From positions 186,001 through 250,000 of the forward strand of contig NZ_JAGWDK010000003.1 in assembly GCF_018398875.1 (NCBI RefSeq): a DNA stretch of 64,000 bases, read 5' to 3'. Each line of letters opens with the position of its first letter. The stretch's first letter is position 1. A program made the translations under genes and the position numbers. Below the pieces are notes generated by a model. The model had not been told where the DNA came from and ran no database searches. It saw only the letters and a program-made list of their open reading frames with translations. The stretch is from Bradyrhizobium sp. sGM-13 (GTDB lineage: Bacteria > Pseudomonadota > Alphaproteobacteria > Rhizobiales > Xanthobacteraceae). Positions 16,159 through 24,208 of the stretch are shown here, piece by piece.

Positions 16159-17949
16159 ATGAAAGAACGGGAACTTCGAGACCTGATTGCAGACGTCAAG
16201 ACCGGCCGGCTGTCGCGGCGGGCCTTTGTCCAGCGAATGATCGCGGTCGGCCTTTCGGCGCCGATGGCCGGGATGATGCTGAGCCAGTCTGGGGTCGCGA
16301 TGGCCGCGACCGCGCTTCCTTACAAGCCGACCAAGGCTGGCGGTGGCGGCGTGCTGAAACTGATGTATTGGCAGGCCATCACCCTGCTCAATCCCCATTT
16401 CGCGGTCGGCACCAAGGATCAGGAAGGCTCCCGGATCTTCTACGAGCCGCTGGCCGGATGGGATGGCGACGGCAATCTGGTTCCGATCCTCGCAGCCGAG
16501 GTTCCGAGCAAGGAGAATGATGGATTGTCCGAGGACGGCCGCTCGGTGGTCTGGAAGCTGAAACGCGGCGTCAACTGGCATGACGGCATGCCGTTCACGG
16601 CCGACGATGTCGTCTTCACCTGGGAATATGCCAAAACACCGGAGACCGCGGCGGTCTCGATTGCCAACTACAAGGACATTACGGTCGAGAAGATCGACGA
16701 CTTCACCGTCCGCCTCACCTTTGCCAAGCCGACGCCGTTCTGGGCCGATGCCTTCGTCGGCAATTACGGCATGATCATCCCGAAGCATCTGTTCAAGGAT
16801 TACGTCGGCGCCAAGTCGCGCGAGGCGCCGAATAATCTGAAGCCGGTCGGCACCGGCCCTTATCAGTTCGTGGATTTCAAGCCGGGCGACATGCTTCGCG
16901 CCAGGATCAACCCCAACTACCACTTCGCCAACCGGCCGCATTTCGATGAGGTGGAGGTCAAGGGCGGCGGAGACGCGGTATCGGCGGCGCGCGCGGTGCT
17001 GCAGACCGGCGAATATGACTATGCCTGGAACATGCAGGTCGAAGACGAGATCCTGCTGAGGCTGGAGGCTGTCGGAAAGGGCAAGGTGAGCATCACCCCG
17101 TCAGGCAATGTCGAATTCATCCAGCTCAACTCGACTGATCCAGCGGTCGAGGTCGATGGCGAGCGCGCCAGCATAAAGACCAAGCATCCGCTGTTCAGCG
17201 ATCCGGCTGTGCGCCAGGCCATCAATCTATTGATCGATCGTGCGTCGATCGAGAAACACATCTATGGCCGCACGGCGCTGGCCACCGCGAATTTCCTCAA
17301 CAATCCAGAACGTTTCCGGTCGAAAAACACCAAGTTCGAGTTCAACATCGAGAAGGCCAACCAGATCCTCGAGACCGCCGGCTGGAAAAAGGGCGGCGAC
17401 GGCATTCGTGCCAAGGACGGCAAGCGGCTGAAGTTCGTGTTCCAGACCTCGATCAATGCGCCCAGGCAGAAGACCCAGGCCATTGTCAAGCAGGCGTGCC
17501 AAAAAGCGGGCATCGACGTCGAACTGAAGTCGGTGGTGGGATCGGTGTTCTTCTCCTCCGACGCCGCCAATCCCGACACCTACACGCATTTTTATTGCGA
17601 CGCGCAGATGTACAACACCACCATGCCGCAGGCCGATCCGCAGTTCTTCATGAACCAGTACACATCGTGGCAGGTGGCGAACAAGGAAAACAAGTGGCAG
17701 GGGCGCAACGTCTCGCGCTGGCAAAGCAAGGAATATGACGAGATCTACAAGCAGGTCGAACGGGAGCTCGACGCGGTGAAGCGCGCGGCGCTGTTCATCA
17801 AGCTCAACGATCTCGTCGTGTCGGACAACTACATCCAACCCATCGTCTCCCGCACCCGGGTCGCCGCGCTCGGCGGCACGCTGACCGCGCATATCTCGGG
17901 CTGGGACAACGATCTGTGGCAGCTCGCGAGCTGGTATCGGGAGGCGTGA
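16159..17949 (+). CDS. Peptide/nickel-type ABC transporter substrate-binding protein (SBP family 5), Tat signal
   Basis: This 596-residue protein has an extended twin-arginine leader (LSRRAFVQRMIAVGLSAPMA) with cleavage near VAMAA. The mature chain shows the family 5 pattern: LAAEVPS...WKLKRGVNWHDGMPFTADDV, then VKPVGTGPYQF-like KPVGTGPYQFVDFKPGD, and LFSDPAVRQAINLLIDR. These proteins deliver oligopeptides, opines or metal chelates to DppBCDF-type importers. No permease or ATPase gene is adjacent, so it is an orphan receptor here. A strong ribosome site, AAGGAG, precedes the start. It is flanked on one side by the intact kelch gene and on the other by a fragment of it. Confidence 0.92.
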   Translation: MKERELRDLIADVKTGRLSRRAFVQRMIAVGLSAPMAGMMLSQSGVAMAATALPYKPTKAGGGGVLKLMYWQAITLLNPHFAVGTKDQEGSRIFYEPLAGWDGDGNLVPILAAEVPSKENDGLSEDGRSVVWKLKRGVNWHDGMPFTADDVVFTWEYAKTPETAAVSIANYKDITVEKIDDFTVRLTFAKPTPFWADAFVGNYGMIIPKHLFKDYVGAKSREAPNNLKPVGTGPYQFVDFKPGDMLRARINPNYHFANRPHFDEVEVKGGGDAVSAARAVLQTGEYDYAWNMQVEDEILLRLEAVGKGKVSITPSGNVEFIQLNSTDPAVEVDGERASIKTKHPLFSDPAVRQAINLLIDRASIEKHIYGRTALATANFLNNPERFRSKNTKFEFNIEKANQILETAGWKKGGDGIRAKDGKRLKFVFQTSINAPRQKTQAIVKQACQKAGIDVELKSVVGSVFFSSDAANPDTYTHFYCDAQMYNTTMPQADPQFFMNQYTSWQVANKENKWQGRNVSRWQSKEYDEIYKQVERELDAVKRAALFIKLNDLVVSDNYIQPIVSRTRVAALGGTLTAHISGWDNDLWQLASWYREA

Positions 17950-18051
17950 GGGCGGAACATCGGATGTGCCGGTGTAGAGAATTACGGGCTCCTAAATCGC
18001 AGATGATGCCAAAGGCGTGATGCGCCAGTGCACTGCCGCCGTAATGCTGAC

Positions 18052-18151
18052 GGCGTGCCATGGCTCGCATGCTGGGCCGGCGCCGGCGCGCAACCGACTG
18101 TCGCGCCGGCAGCCGCGGCAATGAACGCTCTCCTGTTCAGGCGCGGCAGAT
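18052..18151 (-). pseudogene. Fragment duplicated from the 5' end of the kelch-protein gene
   Basis: These 100 bases match 15781-15880 at about 92 positions with no gaps. They still encode in frame the twin-arginine segment LPRLNRRAFIAAAAGATVGC and the following APAPAQHASHGTP, on the same strand as the intact gene. No kelch repeats follow and similarity stops abruptly on both sides, so this is a broken duplicate. The surrounding 17950-18448 stretch shows no other supported gene. Confidence 0.8.
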
Positions 18152-18448
18152 GGCTGTTGAGTTGCAGGTGACCTGCATCGCAACTGTTAGCTAGCTCACA
18201 CGTGAAGACTACAGAACGCTGTAAGCTCTTCACGGTTCGCCGTGAGCGGTAATGCTCCGGCTGCAAAAACGAATATCGATAGTGCGGACAGGACAGCACG
18301 TCCGGCCGGTTGTCACCGGCCGCGACGATCGGATCAGCGTGCCGAAAGGGCAGATCTGGGCCGGCCAATGAGCAGCAAACCGAGGCCGAGGACGCAGCGA
18401 TCGGCGAAGAGGAAACTGGCAACAGGCACACCAACGGGGGAGCGCGCA

Positions 18449-20404
18449 ATGGGTCAAATCGGCAGGTCTACCGACCCCTCAACGGCTGACAATCGCGACG
18501 ACGTCGCAGGCAGCGAGGTCGCTTCGTTCCGCTACAACAATCCCGGCGCTCAATATCCCAGCGCCCGCGCCGCGCGCTTCGGCCAGACCGGCTATGGCAT
18601 CATCGGCGGCGGCCACAAGATCGCGCGCTTTCCCTCGCCGGTGAACGGCGCCGCCTCGAACTTCGACCTGTTGTCGCGTAGCTATGTCGGCATGCGGATT
18701 GGCGAGGCCGGAACGAAGTGGACCGGCGCCCACGGTTTCGGCGTGCCCGGCTATGACGCGAACGCCATCCTGACAAAGGAGATGGTCGACGATCCCGTGC
18801 AGGCGATTGCCTTGCTGAAAGCCATCGCAGGGCGCGAGTCGGGCAAAGGCAATAACCTGACCGAGGAGCAGTGGCGTCAGGCCCATCGCATGTACAAGGC
18901 CGGCAGCGCCGACGCCTTCTTCGACGGTCTGCCTGCTGTAGCTGTTGCCCAACCGCCCGCGAACGGTGTGCCCTCGGGTGCGGGCCTGGTGCAACGCGCA
19001 CGCGCGCATATCGGCGAGCAATACGTCAACACCCAGGTGCCGAAGGACGATCCGCATTGGCACGGCCCATGGGATTGCGCCGAGTTCGTCTCATGGCTGG
19101 TCTATCAGGAAGCCAATATGCTTTACGGCTGCGTCGACCACACGGCACAGCCGGCCAAGGCCGATGCCTATACCGGCGCGTGGAAGGCCGACCTCGAGCG
19201 GCTGGGAAAACGCGTTTCGGTGGAGGAGGCGGCGGCGACCGTCGGCGCCATCGTGCTCCGCTATCCGCCGGGTCCGGGCAAGATGGGCCACATCGCCGTA
19301 TGCGACGGCAATGGCGGCACCATCGAGGCAAAGGGACGGCGTTACGGCGTGGTGGCCGATACGGTGCATGGCCGCGGCTGGCACACCGGCATCCTAATTC
19401 CCGGCATCTCCTATGACAATGCCGCGCCGATCAAGGTCAGCCTGCCTGCCGTCATCTACGAGGTCGGTGCGCCGAACATGGATATGGCGGTCGTCAAGCG
19501 CATCCAGGCAGCGCTGGCCGCGAAAGGCTTCGATCCCGGCCTGATCGACGGCGAGTTCGGATTGAACACGCAAGCAGCCGTGCTGCGTTTCCAGGAAGCC
19601 GAGGGCATGGTCGTCGATGGCGCGGTCGGGCCGGAGACGGCGGCAGCGCTCGGCATCTCGCTCGGGGCCGAAGCCGTCAAGCCCGGCGTCACGGTCGCGG
19701 AGACGAGTCCCGCCGGCGCTCCCGCACTCGACCTGCAGCAACTGCTCCCGCTCATTCTCATGTTGCTATCGAAGGAGAAACCGATGGCCGCCGATCCTGC
19801 CAAGCCGGGCCAAGGCCTCGAACTGCTGCTGCCGCTGATTCTGCAGTCGGCGCTCTCCGGCAAGCAGCTCGACATCACGCAGCTTCTTACCGTGCTTGCG
19901 ACCGGCAAGCCGGCGCCGGCGGTCACGCCGATTGCCAACGCGCCGGTACTTTCGCAGCCGGTCAACACCGTCCCGGCGCCGGTCGTCTCGCAGCCGGCAA
20001 CGCCGCAACAGCCTGGCGCCGCTGCGCCGGTCGATCTCATCACCGTGCTGATGCCGCTGCTCTACGAGCGGCTGACCGGCAAGCCACTCCCGGGTACCGA
20101 AAAGCCGGATAAGCCCGCCGAGCCGCTCGCGCCGGCCATGTCGCGGCCGAGTGTACAGCTTTCTGCCGGCATGCTCGGCATCGTCACCCTGCTGCAGTCG
20201 GCCGGCATTCTCAACCTGCCCTTCAATCTGGGAGCGATCGCCGGTCAGGCGCCAACCACAACCGCGCCGGTTTCAGGCTCGACCATGGCTACCTTGATTC
20301 CGATCATCACCGGCGTAATCGGCGCCACCGGCGGCTTCGGCGCGCTGGGTGGAATTGCATCGAAGCTGTTGGGCGGACTGATCGGCGCGTTCGGGAAGAA
20401 ATGA
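18449..20404 (+). CDS. NlpC/P60-like cell-wall hydrolase with peptidoglycan-binding domain and hydrophobic-repeat tail
   Basis: From ATG 18449 (preceded by GGGGGAGC) the protein has 651 residues and no signal peptide. Residues about 25-160 resemble phage-type structural or endolysin N-domains (FRYNNPGAQYP...FPSPVNGAASNFDLL). Residues about 180-320 resemble an NlpC/P60-type peptidase, with Cys210 in WDCAEFVSW and His281 in MGHIAV. Residues about 345-402 form a PG_binding_1 module (VKRIQAALAAKGFDPGLIDG). The last 240 residues are Pro/Ala-rich with recurring Leu-rich helices (LQQLLPLILMLLS, LELLLPLILQSAL, LITVLMPLLYERL) and end in a Gly-rich hydrophobic stretch. This could be a secreted or phage-derived wall hydrolase. 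An upstream ATG at 18368 would add a basic extension. Confidence 0.75.
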   Translation: MGQIGRSTDPSTADNRDDVAGSEVASFRYNNPGAQYPSARAARFGQTGYGIIGGGHKIARFPSPVNGAASNFDLLSRSYVGMRIGEAGTKWTGAHGFGVPGYDANAILTKEMVDDPVQAIALLKAIAGRESGKGNNLTEEQWRQAHRMYKAGSADAFFDGLPAVAVAQPPANGVPSGAGLVQRARAHIGEQYVNTQVPKDDPHWHGPWDCAEFVSWLVYQEANMLYGCVDHTAQPAKADAYTGAWKADLERLGKRVSVEEAAATVGAIVLRYPPGPGKMGHIAVCDGNGGTIEAKGRRYGVVADTVHGRGWHTGILIPGISYDNAAPIKVSLPAVIYEVGAPNMDMAVVKRIQAALAAKGFDPGLIDGEFGLNTQAAVLRFQEAEGMVVDGAVGPETAAALGISLGAEAVKPGVTVAETSPAGAPALDLQQLLPLILMLLSKEKPMAADPAKPGQGLELLLPLILQSALSGKQLDITQLLTVLATGKPAPAVTPIANAPVLSQPVNTVPAPVVSQPATPQQPGAAAPVDLITVLMPLLYERLTGKPLPGTEKPDKPAEPLAPAMSRPSVQLSAGMLGIVTLLQSAGILNLPFNLGAIAGQAPTTTAPVSGSTMATLIPIITGVIGATGGFGALGGIASKLLGGLIGAFGKK

Positions 20405-20566
20405 GGGAAGACCGGAGAAGAGTAAACCTCGGTGCGTCGGCGACGCGCTGTTCGGGAGTTGTGCTCGCGGCTGGTGCCATAACACCTGCGTGGCGATTGA
20501 ACCTTTCGGTCCGCGCCAAGACACATCCACGCCTACAACAGTGTTTGCCGCAGGGCGCGTCTTTTC

Positions 20567-20710
20567 ATGGAAGATCCTGCAGTTTTTCTCAGCCGCCTCG
20601 CGAGGTTCGCGCTGATACCGATCGGGCTGCTGCTGCTGCTCGGCGCGAGCTTTAGCGTCTGGAGCACGAAAGCGTGGCTCGCCGCGCCGTTGAAACACAG
20701 GGTACCGTGA
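20567..20710 (+). other. Out-of-frame N-terminal piece of the DUF3592 gene
   Basis: This frame encodes MEDPAVFLSRLARFALIPIG followed by a run of leucines: one membrane helix of the kind that normally opens a DUF3592 protein. It then runs to SVWSTKAWLAAP and stops at 20710. The downstream DUF3592 frame picks up at the same point (RAVETQGTV). One extra base near 20680-20684 would join the two frames smoothly. Confidence 0.6.
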
Positions 20711-21093
20711 TCGAGATGCTGCGCGTGCCCGACAGCGAGAACAAGGGCTATCTCTTTACGCCAATTGTGCGTTTCGACACCATTGACGGCACGACCGTCG
20801 AATTCCAGTCCGGTCTGCGAACCAATCCGCCCCTTTACCGCACCGGGCAGGAAGTGCCTGTTGTTTACGATCCCGGCGTGCCGGAATCGGCCGCCATCCT
20901 GGGCGTGCTGTCGCTTTGGATGATGTCGATCATCCTGGCTTTCATCGGGTCGATTTTCCTGTTCATCGCAACGGTCATGATCGTGCTGATCAAGAGGGTG
21001 GCTCGGGCTCTCGACCAGCCATCGCATCTCGCGGATGTGGTTGGTTCGCCGGGACGGAGGCAAGTCGCCGTTCTCAATAGGACACGTTCATGA
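20674..21093 (+). CDS. DUF3592 membrane protein, apparently 5'-frameshifted
   Basis: The open frame (139 residues, GTG at 20674) holds the DUF3592 core: RAVETQGTVIEM, then a beta-rich extracytoplasmic part with FTPIVRFDTIDGTTVEFQSG and GQEVPVVYDPGVPESAAI, then one membrane helix (WMMSIILAFIGSIFLFIATV). The family usually has a helix at each end, and the missing first helix lies in another frame at 20567-20710. So the gene is probably disrupted by a one-base deletion, or the sequence has an error there. Its stop overlaps the caspase start by four bases, which suggests an operon. Function of DUF3592 is unknown. Confidence 0.7.
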   Translation: MARRAVETQGTVIEMLRVPDSENKGYLFTPIVRFDTIDGTTVEFQSGLRTNPPLYRTGQEVPVVYDPGVPESAAILGVLSLWMMSIILAFIGSIFLFIATVMIVLIKRVARALDQPSHLADVVGSPGRRQVAVLNRTRS

Positions 21094-22790
21094 TCGCGCT
21101 TCCGTTCGGACATCGGCAGGCCGCCTGGCCGGGCCATGCCATGGTGCTTGTGCTAGCGCTTGCGCTGATCTTGCCCGGTGCCGGCGCATCCGAGGCCGCA
21201 CCTTCCGACAATCGCGCAAAGCTCTGGCAGACCTGCCAGACGAACGACGCCGAGGCCGGGCTCACAGCCTGTATGGCGATCATCAACACGCGCGGCATTC
21301 CAAAACGCGAGCGCGCTACTGCCTACTACAATCGGTGCTACAAGTTCATCCTGCGGCACGACTACAGCAATGCACTGGCGAACTGCGACCGGTCACTTGA
21401 AGATAACCCATCCTTCGTCGACGCCTGGCTGAACCGGAGCACGATCCGCAGTGGACTCGGCCAATTCGATCTCGCCATCAAGGACGCCACTCAGGCGTTT
21501 GCCATGGCGAACAGCAATTCGGACCGCGCCGGCGCGCTGCGCAACCGCGCCGCGGCGTTCGTCCGGCGTGGCAACATCGCGGAGAGTCGGGCCGACCTCG
21601 ACCAGGCGGCCAGGTTGCAACCTGGCGATGTCTACAATTTCATTAATCAAGCGGACTTCCTGCTGCAACTCGGCCGTCCCGATGAGGCGCTCCAACAGGT
21701 TGCGCGGGCTCGCGCCAGCCGGGCCACCAGCAATTTTTCGCAGCAGAAGATGTACTCCGACATTGGCCTGCTGCACGGTAAATCCCTCGTGGCGATGAAG
21801 CGCTATTCGGAATCCCTTCCTGTGCTGGGTGCGCTGCTCAAGATCGACCCGAACAATGCGGAAGCGTTTGCCCTCAAGAGCGTGGCATTGGCCCGAACGA
21901 ACAATGTCACGGCCGCACGGGATGCGCTGTCCACCGCGCGCCGGCTGCCGCTGTCCAGCCCCGACGCCGCCGACGTGTTCCGCGAGGCGGAGCAGCTTGT
22001 GCGCGAGGTGGATAGCGCAATGGTGCCGCCCCGCGGCGAACAGGCCGCGCCAGGCGCAACGCCGTCGCGCGAGCGCAACAATCGGGTTGCGCTGGTGATC
22101 GGCAATGCCGCCTATCAGAACGTTTCACCCCTCAAGAACGCGCGCCGCGACGCCGAAGCGCTGGCGGCGGAATTCGACTCGCTTGGCTTCCGCAAGGTGA
22201 TGCTGCTGCGCGATCAGACGCGCGAACAGATGTTTGCCGCCCTGCGAGCCTTCGCCAGAGAGGCGGAAACGTCTGACTGGGCCGTCATCTATTTTGCCGG
22301 CCACGGACTCGAGATGGGCGGAATCAACTGGCTCGCACCTGTCGATGCGCAGTTGAAGACCGATCGCGACGTGCGCCTCGAAGCAGTGTCGATCGACGAA
22401 CTCAGCACCGCGATCGAAGGCGTGCGGGGATTGCGGCTCATCGTGCTGGATGCATGCCGGGACAATCCTTTCGCGCCGCAGATGCGCTTCACCAACAGCA
22501 CGCGCTCGCTCGGAACGGGGCTGGCGCGCGTGGAGCCCGAGGGCGGGACCATGATCGCCTATGCGGCGAAAGCCGGTCAGGTGGCGCATGACGGGGACGA
22601 CGACAACTCTCCGTTCATGAAAGCGCTGCTCAATCGGCTGAAGCAGCCGGGGCTGGAGATCTCCATGCTCTTTCGCTTCGTCCGCGATGATGTGATGACC
22701 GCAACCGGACGGCAGCAGGAGCCTTTTGTCTACGGCTCGCTGCCGAGCGAGCCCTTTTATTTCCGTACCGCAGCGACAGCTTCGCGGTGA
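21090..22790 (+). CDS. Exported caspase-family (C14) protein with N-terminal TPR repeats
   Basis: This 566-residue protein has a signal sequence (AMVLVLALALILPGAGA, about residues 17-34), then TPR-like helical repeats (about 75-300) and a C14 caspase/metacaspase domain (about 332-520). The domain begins RVALVIGNAAYQNVSPLKNA. The catalytic dyad is visible as His405 in YFAGHGLEMGG and Cys456 in IVLDACRDNPF. In bacteria such TPR-caspases cleave after basic residues or act as scaffolds; here the signal places it in the periplasm. It overlaps the DUF3592 frame by four bases and lies downstream of the NlpC/P60-like gene, so the three may act together at the envelope. Confidence 0.88.
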   Translation: MIALPFGHRQAAWPGHAMVLVLALALILPGAGASEAAPSDNRAKLWQTCQTNDAEAGLTACMAIINTRGIPKRERATAYYNRCYKFILRHDYSNALANCDRSLEDNPSFVDAWLNRSTIRSGLGQFDLAIKDATQAFAMANSNSDRAGALRNRAAAFVRRGNIAESRADLDQAARLQPGDVYNFINQADFLLQLGRPDEALQQVARARASRATSNFSQQKMYSDIGLLHGKSLVAMKRYSESLPVLGALLKIDPNNAEAFALKSVALARTNNVTAARDALSTARRLPLSSPDAADVFREAEQLVREVDSAMVPPRGEQAAPGATPSRERNNRVALVIGNAAYQNVSPLKNARRDAEALAAEFDSLGFRKVMLLRDQTREQMFAALRAFAREAETSDWAVIYFAGHGLEMGGINWLAPVDAQLKTDRDVRLEAVSIDELSTAIEGVRGLRLIVLDACRDNPFAPQMRFTNSTRSLGTGLARVEPEGGTMIAYAAKAGQVAHDGDDDNSPFMKALLNRLKQPGLEISMLFRFVRDDVMTATGRQQEPFVYGSLPSEPFYFRTAATASR

Positions 22791-23503
22791 GGCGGACAAT
22801 CGCGTACAGAACACTCAACACCACGTAACAGCGTAATCCGTGATTGGGTTGTGAAGTCGAAGTTCAGATGATGCCGTCCGACATATTGTTTAGCGAAATC
22901 CAGCCTGGACCGCCGCCGTGCTCGGCAAGATGGTCGGCACATTGATCCCCGGAACGATCCCACCACGCGTTCGGCGAAAGAAAACACCGCACGACACTCC
23001 CGTTGACAAGTCACTGAACTGAACGCTAAAGACTATGTAATGTTATAACATAACACTACGGCGTCAGCGAGAGGCTATTGTCGCGATGAATAGGGCGAAG
23101 ATCAGTGCCGATGCGAGGCCGAAGCATGCTGCCGAATCGAGGTTTGGAGCGCCACGCGGTCCGTCGCCAAGACGCTGGCGCGTGATCCGCTCAGGGCTGC
23201 CGTCGCGTGCAGCAATGGTCATGATCGTCAGCGGCGCCCACGGAGAGCGTGCGCCGTCTGAGCCCAGCGGCAGTGCCGTACTGCTGGAGACAATCACAGG
23301 GACGAGTCCGCGTATCCCGCTTGCGATCCTAGCAAGCTCTACGCTGTCAGCACGCTCAGCAAGTTCGGCCGATCCTGCCTCGGTTGGAGCCAACGTCCAC
23401 CTGCCGTTTGCTCCAATCGCATCAGCCGCACTTCGAACAGCGTCGCGTCGTGTTCGCCGCGGAGCGGGCAAGCAGACCAGCGCAAATTCGAAGGCCTAAG
23501 AAC
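22791..23503. other. Long leader/intergenic region before the ABC-TonB operon
   Basis: This 713-base region has lower coding bias than its surroundings. It carries the candidate promoter and palindrome listed at 23003-23055. A 137-codon plus-strand ORF (23086-23499, ATG with GAGAGG upstream) ends four bases before the ABC ATPase start. A 135-codon minus-strand ORF (23471-23064, TTG start) ends in a hydrophobic helix. Neither has a recognisable motif or the GC3 bias of the neighbours, so I leave both as unproven. Confidence 0.4.
23003..23055 (+). promoter_or_regulatory. Candidate promoter with Zur-like operator
   Basis: TTGACA (23003-23008) and TAAAGA (23027-23032) are 18 bases apart, like a housekeeping promoter. 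Just after comes TGTTATAACATAACA (23041-23055), which overlaps the perfect palindrome ATGTTATAACAT (23040-23051). It resembles the TGTTATAnTATAACA boxes bound by the zinc regulator Zur in alphaproteobacteria. Placement at the expected start point fits repression. No zur gene lies in the window, so this is inference from motif and context. Confidence 0.5.
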
Positions 23504-24208
23504 ATGCTCGAGGCGTTGAACGTCAGCAAAGATTTCGGTGCGAACCGCGCGCTCGACAAGGTGACGCTGCGCGTCAAGCCTGGAGAGATCTACTGCCTGC
23601 TCGGCGCCAACGGCGCCGGTAAGACGACGCTCATCAACTTGTTCCTCGATTTCATCGAGCCGACTTCGGGCGAAGTCCGTATCAACGGTAGGAAGGTCGC
23701 GGACGATCCGCTCTCGACCAAGCGGGACATCGCCTACATCCCCGAACAGGTGATGCTCTATGGCGTCCTTTCTGGTATCGAGAATCTGAAATATTTTGCC
23801 GCGCTCGCGACCGGCGAGCGACATTCGCGCGAACAATTGTTGGCGCTGCTGACCGAAGCCGGCTTGCCCGAAGCGGCGGCCGACGGGCGCGTATCGACCT
23901 ATTCGAAAGGCATGCGCCAGAAGGTCGGGATCGCGATCGCGCTCGCCAAGAACGCCAAGGCATTGCTGCTGGACGAGCCAACTTCGGGCCTCGATCCGAA
24001 GGCGGCGAGCGAGTTCTCGCAGCTCCTGGCCAAGGCGCGTGATCGCGGCGTCGCCGTGCTCACAACGACCCATGATCTGTTCCATGCCAAGCAGACCGGC
24101 ACCCGCATCGGAATCATGAAGCAGGGCAGGCTGGTCGCGGACTTGAGCAGCCAGGACCTGTCGCACACCGACCTCGAAACGCTTTACCTGCAGCACATGG
24201 CCGCCTGA
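23504..24208 (+). CDS. ABC-2 type transporter ATP-binding protein
   Basis: This 234-residue ATPase starts at ATG 23504 (MLEALNVSKDFGANRALDKV). It has Walker A GANGAGKTT, the signature YSKGMRQKVGIAIALA (the exporter-like SKGM form), Walker B ALLLDEPTSGLDP and the switch His in TTTHDLFHAK. This variant is typical of NosF/CcmA-like exporters rather than importers. It is followed directly by two DUF3526 permease genes with zero and minus one base spacing, so the three make one complex in the inner membrane. The in-frame region upstream of 23504 is not conserved-looking. Confidence 0.92.
   Translation: MLEALNVSKDFGANRALDKVTLRVKPGEIYCLLGANGAGKTTLINLFLDFIEPTSGEVRINGRKVADDPLSTKRDIAYIPEQVMLYGVLSGIENLKYFAALATGERHSREQLLALLTEAGLPEAAADGRVSTYSKGMRQKVGIAIALAKNAKALLLDEPTSGLDPKAASEFSQLLAKARDRGVAVLTTTHDLFHAKQTGTRIGIMKQGRLVADLSSQDLSHTDLETLYLQHMAA

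Noticed and set aside
23064..23471. 135-residue minus-strand ORF with C-terminal hydrophobic helix
   Set aside because: TTG start, weak codon bias, and overlap with the other candidate; not supported as a gene.
23086..23499. 137-residue plus-strand ORF between the Zur-like box and the ABC ATPase
   Set aside because: Position is suggestive, but GC3 bias is weak and no motif or signal is seen; mentioned only within the leader region.
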